Below are positions 1-5,744 of a stretch of 5,744 nucleotides of DNA, one piece after another (the first letter of the stretch is position 1; every line of letters starts with the position of its first letter). Origin of the DNA: an archaeon (GTDB taxonomy: Archaea; Methanobacteriota; Methanobacteria; Methanobacteriales; Methanobacteriaceae). The stretch covers positions 1 through 5,744 of the forward strand of contig JAKSUF010000096.1 of the NCBI GenBank assembly GCA_024409145.1, in the 5' to 3' direction. The position numbers and the translations under genes were made by a program. The notes beneath the pieces are model-generated. The model made no database searches. It worked only from the letters and a program-made list of their open reading frames with translations, and was not told where the DNA came from.

Positions 1-93
1 TATTAAATTAGATTTTTTCTTTCTTTTTGGAAATTATTTCATTTAATTATTTTATTATTAAGTTATTATCAATTAATTAATTAGGCGAGTATT
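1..93 (+). promoter_or_regulatory. AT-rich leader upstream of alaS
   Basis: This stretch has no open reading frame worth calling. A T-rich run at 13-28 could be the terminator of a gene left of the window, since archaeal termination relies on oligo-T tracts. The rest is A/T only until the ribosome binding site and contains the AATTAATTAATTA run at 71-83. A TATA box and BRE for alaS should lie here, but several AT-only stretches (for example around 44-60) fit equally well, so I do not choose one. Confidence 0.35.
83..89 (+). promoter_or_regulatory. Ribosome binding site of alaS
   Basis: AGGCGAG lies 4 nt before the ATG at 94. It matches the archaeal Shine-Dalgarno core AGGTGA with one mismatch (C for T) and is the only G-rich spot in an otherwise A/T leader. 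This supports the ATG at 94 as the start. Confidence 0.6.
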
Positions 94-2823
94 ATGCTTA
101 AAATATTTGAAGATTTAGGATATAAAGAACAAATATGTAAAACTTGTGGAAACACATTTTATTCTCAAGTTGATCGTGAAACTTGTGGGGATGCTCCATG
201 TGATGAGTATGGATTCATTGGAAACCCTGCTACAGATAAACCTTATGACTTATATGAAATTCAACAAACTTTCAGAGAATTTTTATCTAAAGAAGGCCAT
301 ATTCCTATTAAACGTTATCCTATTTTAGCAAAACGTTGGAGAGATGATGTATTTTTAGTTGGAGCATCTATTTTCTGTTTCCAACCATGGGTTACCTCTG
401 GTTTAGTTGAACCTCCAGCTAATCCTCTTGAAATTGAACAACCTTCTATACGTTTAAATGATGTAGATAATGTTGGAAGAACTGGAAGACATATGACTTG
501 TTTCACAATGGGTTCTCACACTGTTATTAACAAAGAAGATAATTTTATTTATTGGGAAGATGAAACAATTAGACTTTGTCATGAGTTCTTTGCATTTATT
601 GGCATTAATACTGAAGAAATTACTTTTATTAAATCTTGGTGGAAAGGAGGAGGTAATGAAGGACCATGTTATGAAGTTTGTGTTCGTGGTGTGGAATTAG
701 CTACTCTTGTGTTTATGCAATATAAAACTTTAGATAATGGTGAAAAAGAAGAAATTCCTATTAAGGTTGTTGATACTGGTTATGGTTTAGAAAGAATTGC
801 ATGGATTTCTCAAGGAACTCCTACTGCTTATGATGCTTGTTTTGCTCCGGTTATTGAAAAATTAAAGGAAATTACGGGTGTAGAACTTAATGAAGAAATT
901 CTTGGACGTAATGCTCAAATTGCAGGTATGATGGATATTGAAGATATTGGTGATATCAAAGAACTTCGTCAACAAGTAGCTGATAGTTTAGAAATTACTT
1001 TAGAAGAACTTCTTGATTTCGCAGAACCTATGGAAGCAGTTTATATTATTGCAGACCACACTCGTTGTTTAGCATTTATGTTTGCTGATGGTATAATTCC
1101 ATCTAATGTAAAAGAAGGTTATCTTGCAAGATTAGTTTTAAGAAGAACTATTCGGTTCATGAAAGAACTTAATATGAAGGAATCTTTATCTGAAGTTATG
1201 GAAATTCAATTAGACTTCTTAACTAAATTTTATCCTGAAATTGAAAGTTCTCAAGATCATATTATGAATATTATTAATCTTGAAGAAGAAAGATATGCTA
1301 AGACTATTGAGAAAGGTAAAAAAACTGTTAAAAGAGCAATTAAACGTCTTAAAAAAGAAGGAAAAACTGAAATGCCTTTAGAGACATTAATTGATTTATA
1401 TGATGCTCAAGGTATGCCTCCAGAAACTGTTGAAGAATTAGCTGCTGGTGATAAAGATTTCACTGTGAAAGTTCCAGATAACTTCTTCACTATTGTTGCT
1501 GATATGCATGCAGAAGAAGAAAAATCTAAGAAAGTAGCATTTGAAATCGATGCTCCTAAAACTGATTTATTATTCTATAAAGATGTTTATCAAAAAGAGT
1601 TTGATGCAAAGATTATTGATGTTGTGGAAAAAGATGGAACTGTTAATTTAATATTTGATAAAACTTTATTCTATCCTGAAGGTGGAGGACAACCATCTGA
1701 TATTGGAATTATTTCTATTGATGGTACTATCTATGAAATTGAATATGCTAGTAAAATAAATAATATTGTTTTACATCAAGTCGCTATTGGTGATTCTGAA
1801 GTATCTGAATCTATTGATGAATTCAAAAAATTCATTGGTACTGATATTCATGGAGCTATTGACTGGAATAGAAGAATTACTTTAGCAAGACATCATACTG
1901 GTACTCACTTAGTGATTGCAGCAGCACGTAAAGTTTTAGGTGGACATATTTGGCAAGCTGGTGCTCAAAAAGGTCTTGCACGTTCCCGTATAGATTTATC
2001 TCATTACAAACGTATTTCTGCTGAAGAAATTAATAAAATAGAAAAAATTGCTAATGAACTTGTAATGCAAAATATTGCTTTAGATATTCAATGGATGACT
2101 CGTGATGATGCTGAAAAAGAATATGGATTTACTCTTTACCAAGGGGGAGTTGTTCCAGGTTCTGATATTCGTGTAGTTAAAATTCCAGGTATAGATGTTC
2201 AAGCTTGTGCAGGTACCCATCTCTCCAGAACTGGTGAAGTAGGTCCTATTAAAATTAATAAAACTGAAAGAGTTCAAGATGGTGTTGAAAGAATTGATTT
2301 CTCTGCAGGTCTTGCAGCTATTGATTCAATACAAAATGATAAAAAAATATTAACTGATTCTTCAGATATATTTAAAGTTACTAATGAACAATTACCTAAA
2401 ACTTGTGATAGGTTCTTTAGTGAATGGAAAGCTCAAAAGAATGAAATTAATAAACTTCAAAAAGAAATTGCTAATTTAAAAGTTGCAAGTTTAGATAATG
2501 AAATAATTGAAGTTAATGGATTAAAAATCTTAAAACAAATTATTGATAGTGATATTAAAGAAATTCAAAAAATAGCTACTGACTTTACAGATAATAGTAA
2601 AGCAGATGTTGTTTTAATTGGAAATAATGATGGTAAAATTTTAGGTGCTGCAACTGAATATGCAATTGATTCTGGTGTTCAAATTAATAATATTATTCGT
2701 GAAGCTGCTCAAATACTTGGTGGTGGAGGTGGAGGACGTCCAACTCTTGCTCAAGGTGCAGGTAAAGATGTAGATAAAATTGATGAAGCATTAGAATTTG
2801 CATTCAAAAAGTTAAATGAATAA
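94..2823 (+). CDS. alaS: Alanyl-tRNA synthetase, archaeal type
   Basis: A cytoplasmic class II synthetase that activates alanine with ATP, loads it on tRNA-Ala and hydrolyses mischarged Ser/Gly-tRNA-Ala. The 909 residues fit the archaeal family length. In order: an N-terminal zinc-ribbon-like segment with Cys15, Cys18, Cys31 and Cys36, typical of archaeal AlaRS; a class II catalytic core with motif 2 starting at Arg120 (RLNDVDNVGRTGRH) and motif 3 GYGLER at 229-234; a long helical tRNA-binding middle; an editing domain with the zinc-binding pair HxxxH (His601, His605 in HHTGTH) and CxxxH (Cys705, His709 in CAGTH); a short coiled-coil-like stretch after Trp778 (NEINKLQKEIANLK); and a C-terminal DHHA1/C-Ala domain with the glycine run 876-881 followed by RPTLAQGAG. 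All key editing residues are present and no frameshift is seen. The start is ATG with an AGGCGAG site 4 nt upstream. The last codons and the stop lie in a 54-bp tandem duplication, so a spare copy of the gene's end follows the stop in the same frame. It is probably transcribed alone. Confidence 0.97.
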   Translation: MLKIFEDLGYKEQICKTCGNTFYSQVDRETCGDAPCDEYGFIGNPATDKPYDLYEIQQTFREFLSKEGHIPIKRYPILAKRWRDDVFLVGASIFCFQPWVTSGLVEPPANPLEIEQPSIRLNDVDNVGRTGRHMTCFTMGSHTVINKEDNFIYWEDETIRLCHEFFAFIGINTEEITFIKSWWKGGGNEGPCYEVCVRGVELATLVFMQYKTLDNGEKEEIPIKVVDTGYGLERIAWISQGTPTAYDACFAPVIEKLKEITGVELNEEILGRNAQIAGMMDIEDIGDIKELRQQVADSLEITLEELLDFAEPMEAVYIIADHTRCLAFMFADGIIPSNVKEGYLARLVLRRTIRFMKELNMKESLSEVMEIQLDFLTKFYPEIESSQDHIMNIINLEEERYAKTIEKGKKTVKRAIKRLKKEGKTEMPLETLIDLYDAQGMPPETVEELAAGDKDFTVKVPDNFFTIVADMHAEEEKSKKVAFEIDAPKTDLLFYKDVYQKEFDAKIIDVVEKDGTVNLIFDKTLFYPEGGGQPSDIGIISIDGTIYEIEYASKINNIVLHQVAIGDSEVSESIDEFKKFIGTDIHGAIDWNRRITLARHHTGTHLVIAAARKVLGGHIWQAGAQKGLARSRIDLSHYKRISAEEINKIEKIANELVMQNIALDIQWMTRDDAEKEYGFTLYQGGVVPGSDIRVVKIPGIDVQACAGTHLSRTGEVGPIKINKTERVQDGVERIDFSAGLAAIDSIQNDKKILTDSSDIFKVTNEQLPKTCDRFFSEWKAQKNEINKLQKEIANLKVASLDNEIIEVNGLKILKQIIDSDIKEIQKIATDFTDNSKADVVLIGNNDGKILGAATEYAIDSGVQINNIIREAAQILGGGGGGRPTLAQGAGKDVDKIDEALEFAFKKLNE

Positions 2824-2889
2824 TTATTTGACTTAGATGAAGCATTAGAATTTGCATTCAAAAAGTTAAATGAATAATTATTTAACTTT
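2782..2889 (+). repeat. 54-bp tandem duplication of the alaS 3' end
   Basis: Unit 1 is 2782-2835 and unit 2 is 2836-2889. They match at 52 of 54 positions; the differences are 2830/2884 (G/A) and 2835/2889 (A/T). The first 48 bases of each unit are identical and carry the codons for DEALEFAFKKLNE, the TAA stop and six following bases. Since 54 is 18 codons, unit 2 stays in the alaS frame: between the first TAA (2821-2823) and the second (2875-2877) there are 17 sense codons, LFDLDEALEFAFKKLNE. The normal protein is unchanged because the first stop comes first. The near identity suggests a recent slippage or recombination event. Confidence 0.95.
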
Positions 2890-2911
2890 TTGTTATTAAC
2901 TTTTTATTTTT
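2859..2911 (+). terminator. Probable alaS terminator: hairpin plus T tracts
   Basis: A perfect 13-bp inverted repeat (2859-2871 and 2880-2892, CAAAAAGTTAAAT with its complement) surrounds an 8-nt loop and overlaps the stop codon of the duplicated gene end. T-rich tracts follow at 2887-2891 and 2901-2911. Archaeal RNA polymerase, and the aCPSF1/FttA factor, terminate at U-rich tracts and do not need a hairpin, so the T tracts are the stronger evidence. Unit 1 of the duplication has a weaker version of the hairpin, with one G-U pair, at about 2807-2834. Confidence 0.6.
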
Positions 2912-2979
2912 GATATCAATCTAATGATTTTGATATTTAAAATAGATTAATGCTTAATTTATTGTATGTTGTATAATAT
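2912..2979 (+). promoter_or_regulatory. Possible thiI promoter region
   Basis: An AT-rich stretch between the alaS terminator and thiI. The candidate TATA element is GATATTTAAAATAG at 2932-2945, which would put transcription start near 2965 and leave a leader of about 40 nt. A second candidate, GTATAATATTT at 2971-2981, would put the start almost on the ATG at 3004 and conflicts with use of the AGGT site. A 10-bp palindrome TTGATATCAA lies at 2910-2919, and an inverted pair ATATCAA/TTGATAT at 2913-2919 and 2930-2936. Neither promoter is certain. Confidence 0.3.
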
Positions 2980-2992
2980 TTGATTCTATTTA

Positions 2993-2998
2993 AGGTTG
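2993..2998 (+). promoter_or_regulatory. Ribosome binding site deciding the thiI start
   Basis: AGGTTG carries the AGGT half of the archaeal Shine-Dalgarno AGGTGAT and ends 5 nt before the ATG at 3004. An in-frame TTG at 2980 would add MILFKVVR, but it has no purine-rich site upstream and would place this motif inside the gene. The ATG is therefore preferred. Confidence 0.55.
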
Positions 2999-3003
2999 TT
3001 AGA

Positions 3004-4152
3004 ATGGATTATAGTTTAATAATAGCTCGTTATGGTGAAGTAGCTCTTAAAAGTAATAAAGTTAGAAGAAGATTTGAAAAGAAGTTATCTGCTAATATTA
3101 AATCATCTATTGATTGTGAAATTGATATTCATCAAGCAAGAATATTTGTTTTTCCAGAAGACTTTGATGATGCGATAAAAAAACTTGATAAAATTTTTGG
3201 TATAGTTTCTTATTCTCCTGCTATTTCTACTTATGCTACATTTGAAGATATTGAAAAAACATTAGCAGCTTATGCTGATAAACTTCATGATGAAGGGTTA
3301 CTTGATGAGAATACTAGATTTGCAATTAGTTGTAGGCGTGTAGGATCTCATGAGTTTTCTTCTCAAGAGATGGCAGCATTTGCAGGGGCAGTTGTTGTTC
3401 GTAAATTTGCTTGTCCTGTTGATTTAACACATCCGGAACTTACTATTTATATTGAAGTAAGAGATAATGATGCATATATTTTCCATGAAATTGTACAGGG
3501 TCCTGGAGGTTTACCTCTTGGAACTCAAGGTAAAGTAATTTCTCTTTTATCTAGTGGAATTGATTCTCCTGTAGCAACTTGGATGATGATGAAAAGAGGT
3601 TGTCAAGTTATTGCTTTACACTTTGATAATCAACCATATACTAGTTCTGAGGCACGTAAAAATTATGATGATTTAGTGGATGCTTTAAATGTTTATGGTA
3701 GTGGTGCTCCTGTTAGAAAAAGAGTAGTTAAATATGGAGATTATCTTTCTAAAGCAAAGGAAGATGCACCTCAAAAGATGACTTGTGTTTTATGTAAATC
3801 TGGAATGTATAAAATTGCAGCTAAACTTGCAAAAGATATGCATGCTTCTGCTATTATAGATGGTAGTAGTGTAGGGCAAGTTGCTTCTCAAACACTTCAA
3901 AATATATTAGCTACTAGAGAAGGTGTTGATGTTCCTATTCTTTCACCTGTTATTGGTTTAGATAAAGTTGAAATTACTCGGATTGCTGAAAAAATAGGTA
4001 CTTTTGATATTTCTAAACGTGATGATGGGGGATGTAGTGCAGTTCCACGTTATCCTGAAACTAAAGCTGATTTAGATGTTTTTCATGAAGCTCAAGAATC
4101 TATGAATCAAGAAGAAGAAATTCAGAAAGCTTTTGATGCTATTGAATGGTAA
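3004..4152 (+). CDS. thiI: tRNA 4-thiouridine synthase ThiI (no rhodanese domain)
   Basis: This 382-residue cytoplasmic enzyme adenylates U8 of tRNAs and replaces its oxygen with sulfur, giving 4-thiouridine. In order: an N-terminal ferredoxin-like part with the typical opening IIARYGEVALKS; a THUMP RNA-binding domain (about 60-165, with RFAISCRRVGSHEFSSQE from residue 105); and a PP-loop adenylation domain with SSGIDS at 183-188, where the usual motif is SGGxDS. Cys261 and Cys264 form the CVLC motif and Cys344 lies in DDGGCSAVPRYPETK. From work on Methanococcus maripaludis ThiI, CxxC is needed for activity, and three such cysteines are reported to hold an Fe-S cluster that uses sulfide. There is no C-terminal rhodanese domain as in Escherichia coli ThiI; the protein ends soon after the PP-loop domain, so sulfur delivery must differ. 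A role in thiamine synthesis cannot be inferred. The start is ATG 3004 rather than TTG 2980. It stands apart from alaS (180 bp) and fbp (320 bp) and is probably monocistronic. Confidence 0.94.
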   Translation: MDYSLIIARYGEVALKSNKVRRRFEKKLSANIKSSIDCEIDIHQARIFVFPEDFDDAIKKLDKIFGIVSYSPAISTYATFEDIEKTLAAYADKLHDEGLLDENTRFAISCRRVGSHEFSSQEMAAFAGAVVVRKFACPVDLTHPELTIYIEVRDNDAYIFHEIVQGPGGLPLGTQGKVISLLSSGIDSPVATWMMMKRGCQVIALHFDNQPYTSSEARKNYDDLVDALNVYGSGAPVRKRVVKYGDYLSKAKEDAPQKMTCVLCKSGMYKIAAKLAKDMHASAIIDGSSVGQVASQTLQNILATREGVDVPILSPVIGLDKVEITRIAEKIGTFDISKRDDGGCSAVPRYPETKADLDVFHEAQESMNQEEEIQKAFDAIEW

Positions 4153-4320
4153 TTAATTTATTATTTTTCTTTTTCTTTTTTTATTTTTAGGTTTTTATTT
4201 CTTTTTCTTTTTTTTGTTCTGTTGTTTTGTTTTTTTCTTTTTTTATTTTTAGGTTTTTATTTCTTTTTCTTTTTTTTTGTTCTGTTGTTTTGTTTTTTCT
4301 TTTTCTTTTTTATTTATTTA
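4153..4320 (+). terminator. T-rich terminator region after thiI
   Basis: Right after the thiI stop the + strand becomes overwhelmingly T: between 4189 and 4310 there are only five A residues, and T tracts of 5 to 9 recur, broken by single C, A or G. In archaea such U-rich RNA is the termination signal, with or without the aCPSF1/FttA nuclease. Much of this region is built from the 62-bp tandem repeat listed separately, which multiplies the tracts. No clear hairpin is seen. Confidence 0.6.
4175..4298 (+). repeat. Two tandem 62-bp T-rich units
   Basis: Unit 1 is 4175-4236 and unit 2 is 4237-4298. Each begins with C, a run of seven T, A, five T and AGG (AGG at 4189 and 4251), and ends with GTTCTGTTGTTTTG (4216 and 4279) and more T. 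The units differ only in two homopolymer lengths (T8 against T9, and T7 against T6), which cancel. The flanks carry the related CTTTTTCTTTTTT at about 4169 and 4299, suggesting partial further copies. There is no credible open reading frame on either strand. Confidence 0.93.
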
Positions 4321-4460
4321 ATAATTATTCTATTTTCATTGTCTAATCAATATTAATCATAATTATTAAATATTATATTAAATAAAAATACTATTGTTAT
4401 CAAATAATAATTATTATTGATTTAAGTAATTTAATCTTAAATTTAATTAATTTTATTATT
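4321..4460 (+). promoter_or_regulatory. Probable fbp promoter and leader
   Basis: About 140 bp of almost pure A/T between the T-rich array and the fbp ribosome binding site. The best TATA candidate is AAATATTATATTAAATA, about 4368-4384; transcription would then start near 4400 and leave a leader of roughly 70 nt. A 16-bp perfect palindrome AATAATAATTATTATT (4403-4418), flanked by ATCAA (4399) and TTGAT (4417-4421), falls close to the predicted start and could be an operator or hairpin, but palindromes are common by chance in A/T-only DNA. No RNA gene is recognisable. Confidence 0.3.
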
Positions 4461-4466
4461 GAGGTG
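4461..4466 (+). promoter_or_regulatory. Strong ribosome binding site fixing the TTG start of fbp
   Basis: GAGGTG is an uninterrupted match to the archaeal Shine-Dalgarno sequence and lies 6 nt before TTG 4473. It is the best such site in the window. With the exact family numbering of the catalytic residues counted from this codon, it makes the non-ATG start convincing. Confidence 0.85.
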
Positions 4467-4472
4467 TCTTAA

Positions 4473-5567
4473 TTGAAAACTACTATTAGTGTAATTAAAG
4501 CAGATATTGGAAGTGTTTCTGGTCACTGTGTTACTCATCCTGAATTAATGGAAAGATGTGATGAAGTATTAGATGGTGCTTTAGAAACTGGAATTATTGA
4601 AGATTATTATATAACTCGTTGTGGAGACGATATTGATCTTATCATGACTCACAGAAAAGGAGAGTTAAATGAAGAAGTTCATAAAACTGCATATGATGCA
4701 TTTCTCTATGCTACTGAAAGAGCAAGAGAATTAAAATTATATGGTGCAGGTCAAGACCTATTAGAAGATACTTTCTCTGGAAATGTTAAAGGTATGGGTC
4801 CTGGTTGTGCAGAAATTGAATTTAAAGAAAGAAAAAGTGATCCTGTACTTGTTTACTGTTGTGATAAAACTGAACCTGGTGCTTTTAACTTACCTCTTTA
4901 CAAAATCTTTGCAGATCCATTCAATACAGCAGGTCTCGTAATTGACCCTAAATTACATGAAGGATTCAGTTTTGAAGTTTATGATGTAATGGAACATAAA
5001 AAAGTTATTTTAGATTGTCCTGAAGAAATGTATGATTTACTCGCATTAATCGGATCTACTGGAAGATATATGATTAAAAGAGTATTAAACAAAAAAGGAG
5101 ATGTTGCTGCTTCTGTTACTACAGATGTTTTAAAATTAATTGGTGGTAAATATAAAGGTAAAGATGACCCTGTAGCTATTGTAAGAGCTCAATCTGGTTT
5201 CCCAGCTAATGGTGAATGTGTAGAACCATTTGCATTCCCACATATGGTTACTGGATGGATGAGAGGTTCTCATAATGGTCCTTTAATGCCTGTAGCTGAA
5301 GCTGATGCAAGACCAATTAGATTTGATGGTCCTCCTAGAGTTTTAGGTTTAGGTTTCCAAGTTTCTGATGCTAAATTAGTTGGTCCTGTCGATTTATTTG
5401 ACGACCCTGCATTTGATGAAACTAGGAGACAAGCTAATCAAGTTGCTAATTATATCAGAAGACATGGTCCTTTCGAACCACACAGATTACCTTCTGAAGA
5501 TATGGAATATAGCTCTTTACCAGGAGTTATTGAAAAATTAGTTCCTAGATTCGAAGATATCAAATAA
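4473..5567 (+). CDS. fbp: Fructose-1,6-bisphosphate aldolase/phosphatase
   Basis: The bifunctional gluconeogenic enzyme of archaea: one active site condenses dihydroxyacetone phosphate with glyceraldehyde 3-phosphate, then removes the C1 phosphate to give fructose 6-phosphate, using Mg2+. At 364 residues it has the usual family length. Metal and catalytic residues sit where the family has them: Asp11 and His18 (KADIGSVSGH), Asp52 and Asp53 (RCGDDID), Asp131 (CCDKTEPGAFN), and the Schiff-base segment GGKYKGKDDP with Tyr227, Lys230, Asp231 and Asp232. The last group is offset by two from crenarchaeal numbering, as recalled. The conserved C-terminal parts QSGFPANGE, FPHMVTGWMRGSHNGPLMPV and RFDGPPRVLGLGFQ are intact. 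The start is TTG, supported by GAGGTG 6 nt upstream. The gene appears to have its own promoter in the 320-bp spacer and is followed by a hairpin and T tracts, so it is probably a single-gene transcript. No sign of damage or transfer. Confidence 0.96.
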   Translation: MKTTISVIKADIGSVSGHCVTHPELMERCDEVLDGALETGIIEDYYITRCGDDIDLIMTHRKGELNEEVHKTAYDAFLYATERARELKLYGAGQDLLEDTFSGNVKGMGPGCAEIEFKERKSDPVLVYCCDKTEPGAFNLPLYKIFADPFNTAGLVIDPKLHEGFSFEVYDVMEHKKVILDCPEEMYDLLALIGSTGRYMIKRVLNKKGDVAASVTTDVLKLIGGKYKGKDDPVAIVRAQSGFPANGECVEPFAFPHMVTGWMRGSHNGPLMPVAEADARPIRFDGPPRVLGLGFQVSDAKLVGPVDLFDDPAFDETRRQANQVANYIRRHGPFEPHRLPSEDMEYSSLPGVIEKLVPRFEDIK

Positions 5568-5600
5568 TTTTGATATTTTCTTTTTTATTTTTCTTTTTTT
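5554..5600 (+). terminator. fbp terminator: hairpin over the stop codon plus T tracts
   Basis: A stem of 11 pairs (5554-5564 with 5569-5579; one is G-U, at 5556/5577) with loop TAAT contains the stop codon. Its core is the perfect 8-bp ATATCAAA/TTTGATAT. T tracts broken by C or A follow at 5576-5600. This resembles a bacterial intrinsic terminator; in archaea the T tracts alone may suffice. Confidence 0.6.
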
Positions 5601-5744
5601 AATAATTATCTAATAGTTATTTAACTAGTTATCATCTTATTATCTTATTATATGTTATCTTATTATCTCATTATCTTATTCTATTATTCTTATTTTATTG
5701 TATTATTAAGTTATTAGTTTATTAATAATATTAATAGATTTATT
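5601..5744. other. Non-coding AT-rich tail of the window
   Basis: Beyond the fbp terminator the sequence to the window end is almost only A and T, apart from the 8-bp repeat. No start codon with a ribosome binding site and no gene is visible on either strand. It may hold the promoter of a gene beyond the right edge. Confidence 0.4.
5634..5688 (+). repeat. Imperfect 8-bp tandem repeat (ATCTTATT)
   Basis: Units of ATCTTATT begin at 5634, 5642, 5657 and 5673. Variants are ATCTCATT at 5665 and CTATTATT at 5681, and a 7-bp ATATGTT at 5650 interrupts the phase. Looser TTATT-type words continue to about 5710. No open reading frame or RNA is seen here. It is probably a slippage-made microsatellite in non-coding DNA. 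Confidence 0.7.

Noticed and set aside
146..328. 60-codon open frame on the + strand
   Set aside because: It lies wholly inside alaS in another frame, has no ribosome binding site and resembles no known protein.
315..506. 63-codon open frame on the - strand
   Set aside because: It is antisense to the catalytic core of alaS, whose motifs are intact there, so it is a shadow.
2080..2277. 65-codon open frame on the - strand
   Set aside because: It is antisense to the alaS editing domain and has no supporting start signal.
2824..2877. Separate small gene in the duplicated alaS tail
   Set aside because: It has no start codon or ribosome site of its own; the 17 codons are a copied gene end.
2980..3003. 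TTG start for thiI adding MILFKVVR
   Set aside because: There is no ribosome binding site before 2980, AGGT sits properly before ATG 3004, and the family usually begins close to the IIARYGEVALKS segment.
4153..4320. Small RNA or CRISPR-like array in the repeated spacer
   Set aside because: Two directly adjacent low-complexity T-rich units without unique spacers do not fit a CRISPR array, and no stable fold or C/D box pair is visible.
94..5567. Undescribed multi-gene system
   Set aside because: All three genes are well-known housekeeping enzymes with intact motifs and wide spacing; there is no cargo, toxin, defence or mobile gene in the window.

Overview
The window looks like ordinary housekeeping chromosome from a very AT-rich methanogenic archaeon, most likely a Methanobacteriales member of the Methanobrevibacter/Methanosphaera type. 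The evidence is an archaeal-type alanyl-tRNA synthetase with an N-terminal four-cysteine zinc-ribbon-like segment, a rhodanese-less ThiI with the methanogen-style three-cysteine set, an archaeal fructose-1,6-bisphosphate aldolase/phosphatase that starts with TTG behind a GAGGTG ribosome binding site, and very AT-rich spacers full of T tracts. Genus is an inference from composition and protein type; species cannot be assigned by reading.

Layout, all genes on the + strand: an AT-rich leader (1-93); alaS (94-2823); a 180-bp spacer with a 54-bp tandem duplication of the alaS 3' end and a hairpin/T-tract terminator region (2824-3003); thiI (3004-4152); a 320-bp spacer (4153-4472) whose first half is a T-rich tandem repeat of 62-bp units and whose second half is the probable promoter and leader of the next gene; fbp (4473-5567); and a 177-bp downstream region with a hairpin over the stop codon, T tracts and an imperfect 8-bp repeat (5568-5744). 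No gene is seen on the - strand, and no tRNA, rRNA, CRISPR array or insertion sequence was recognised.

The three genes are widely spaced and each is followed by T-rich sequence, so they are probably separate transcription units. AlaS charges tRNA-Ala and ThiI thiolates U8 of tRNAs, so the first two share tRNA metabolism. Fbp makes fructose 6-phosphate in gluconeogenesis and is functionally unrelated.

No undescribed multi-gene system is visible. The most notable signals are in the spacers: two independent, nearly perfect tandem duplications (54 bp and 62 bp) directly 3' of alaS and thiI, and hairpins overlapping stop codons and followed by T tracts at alaS and fbp.
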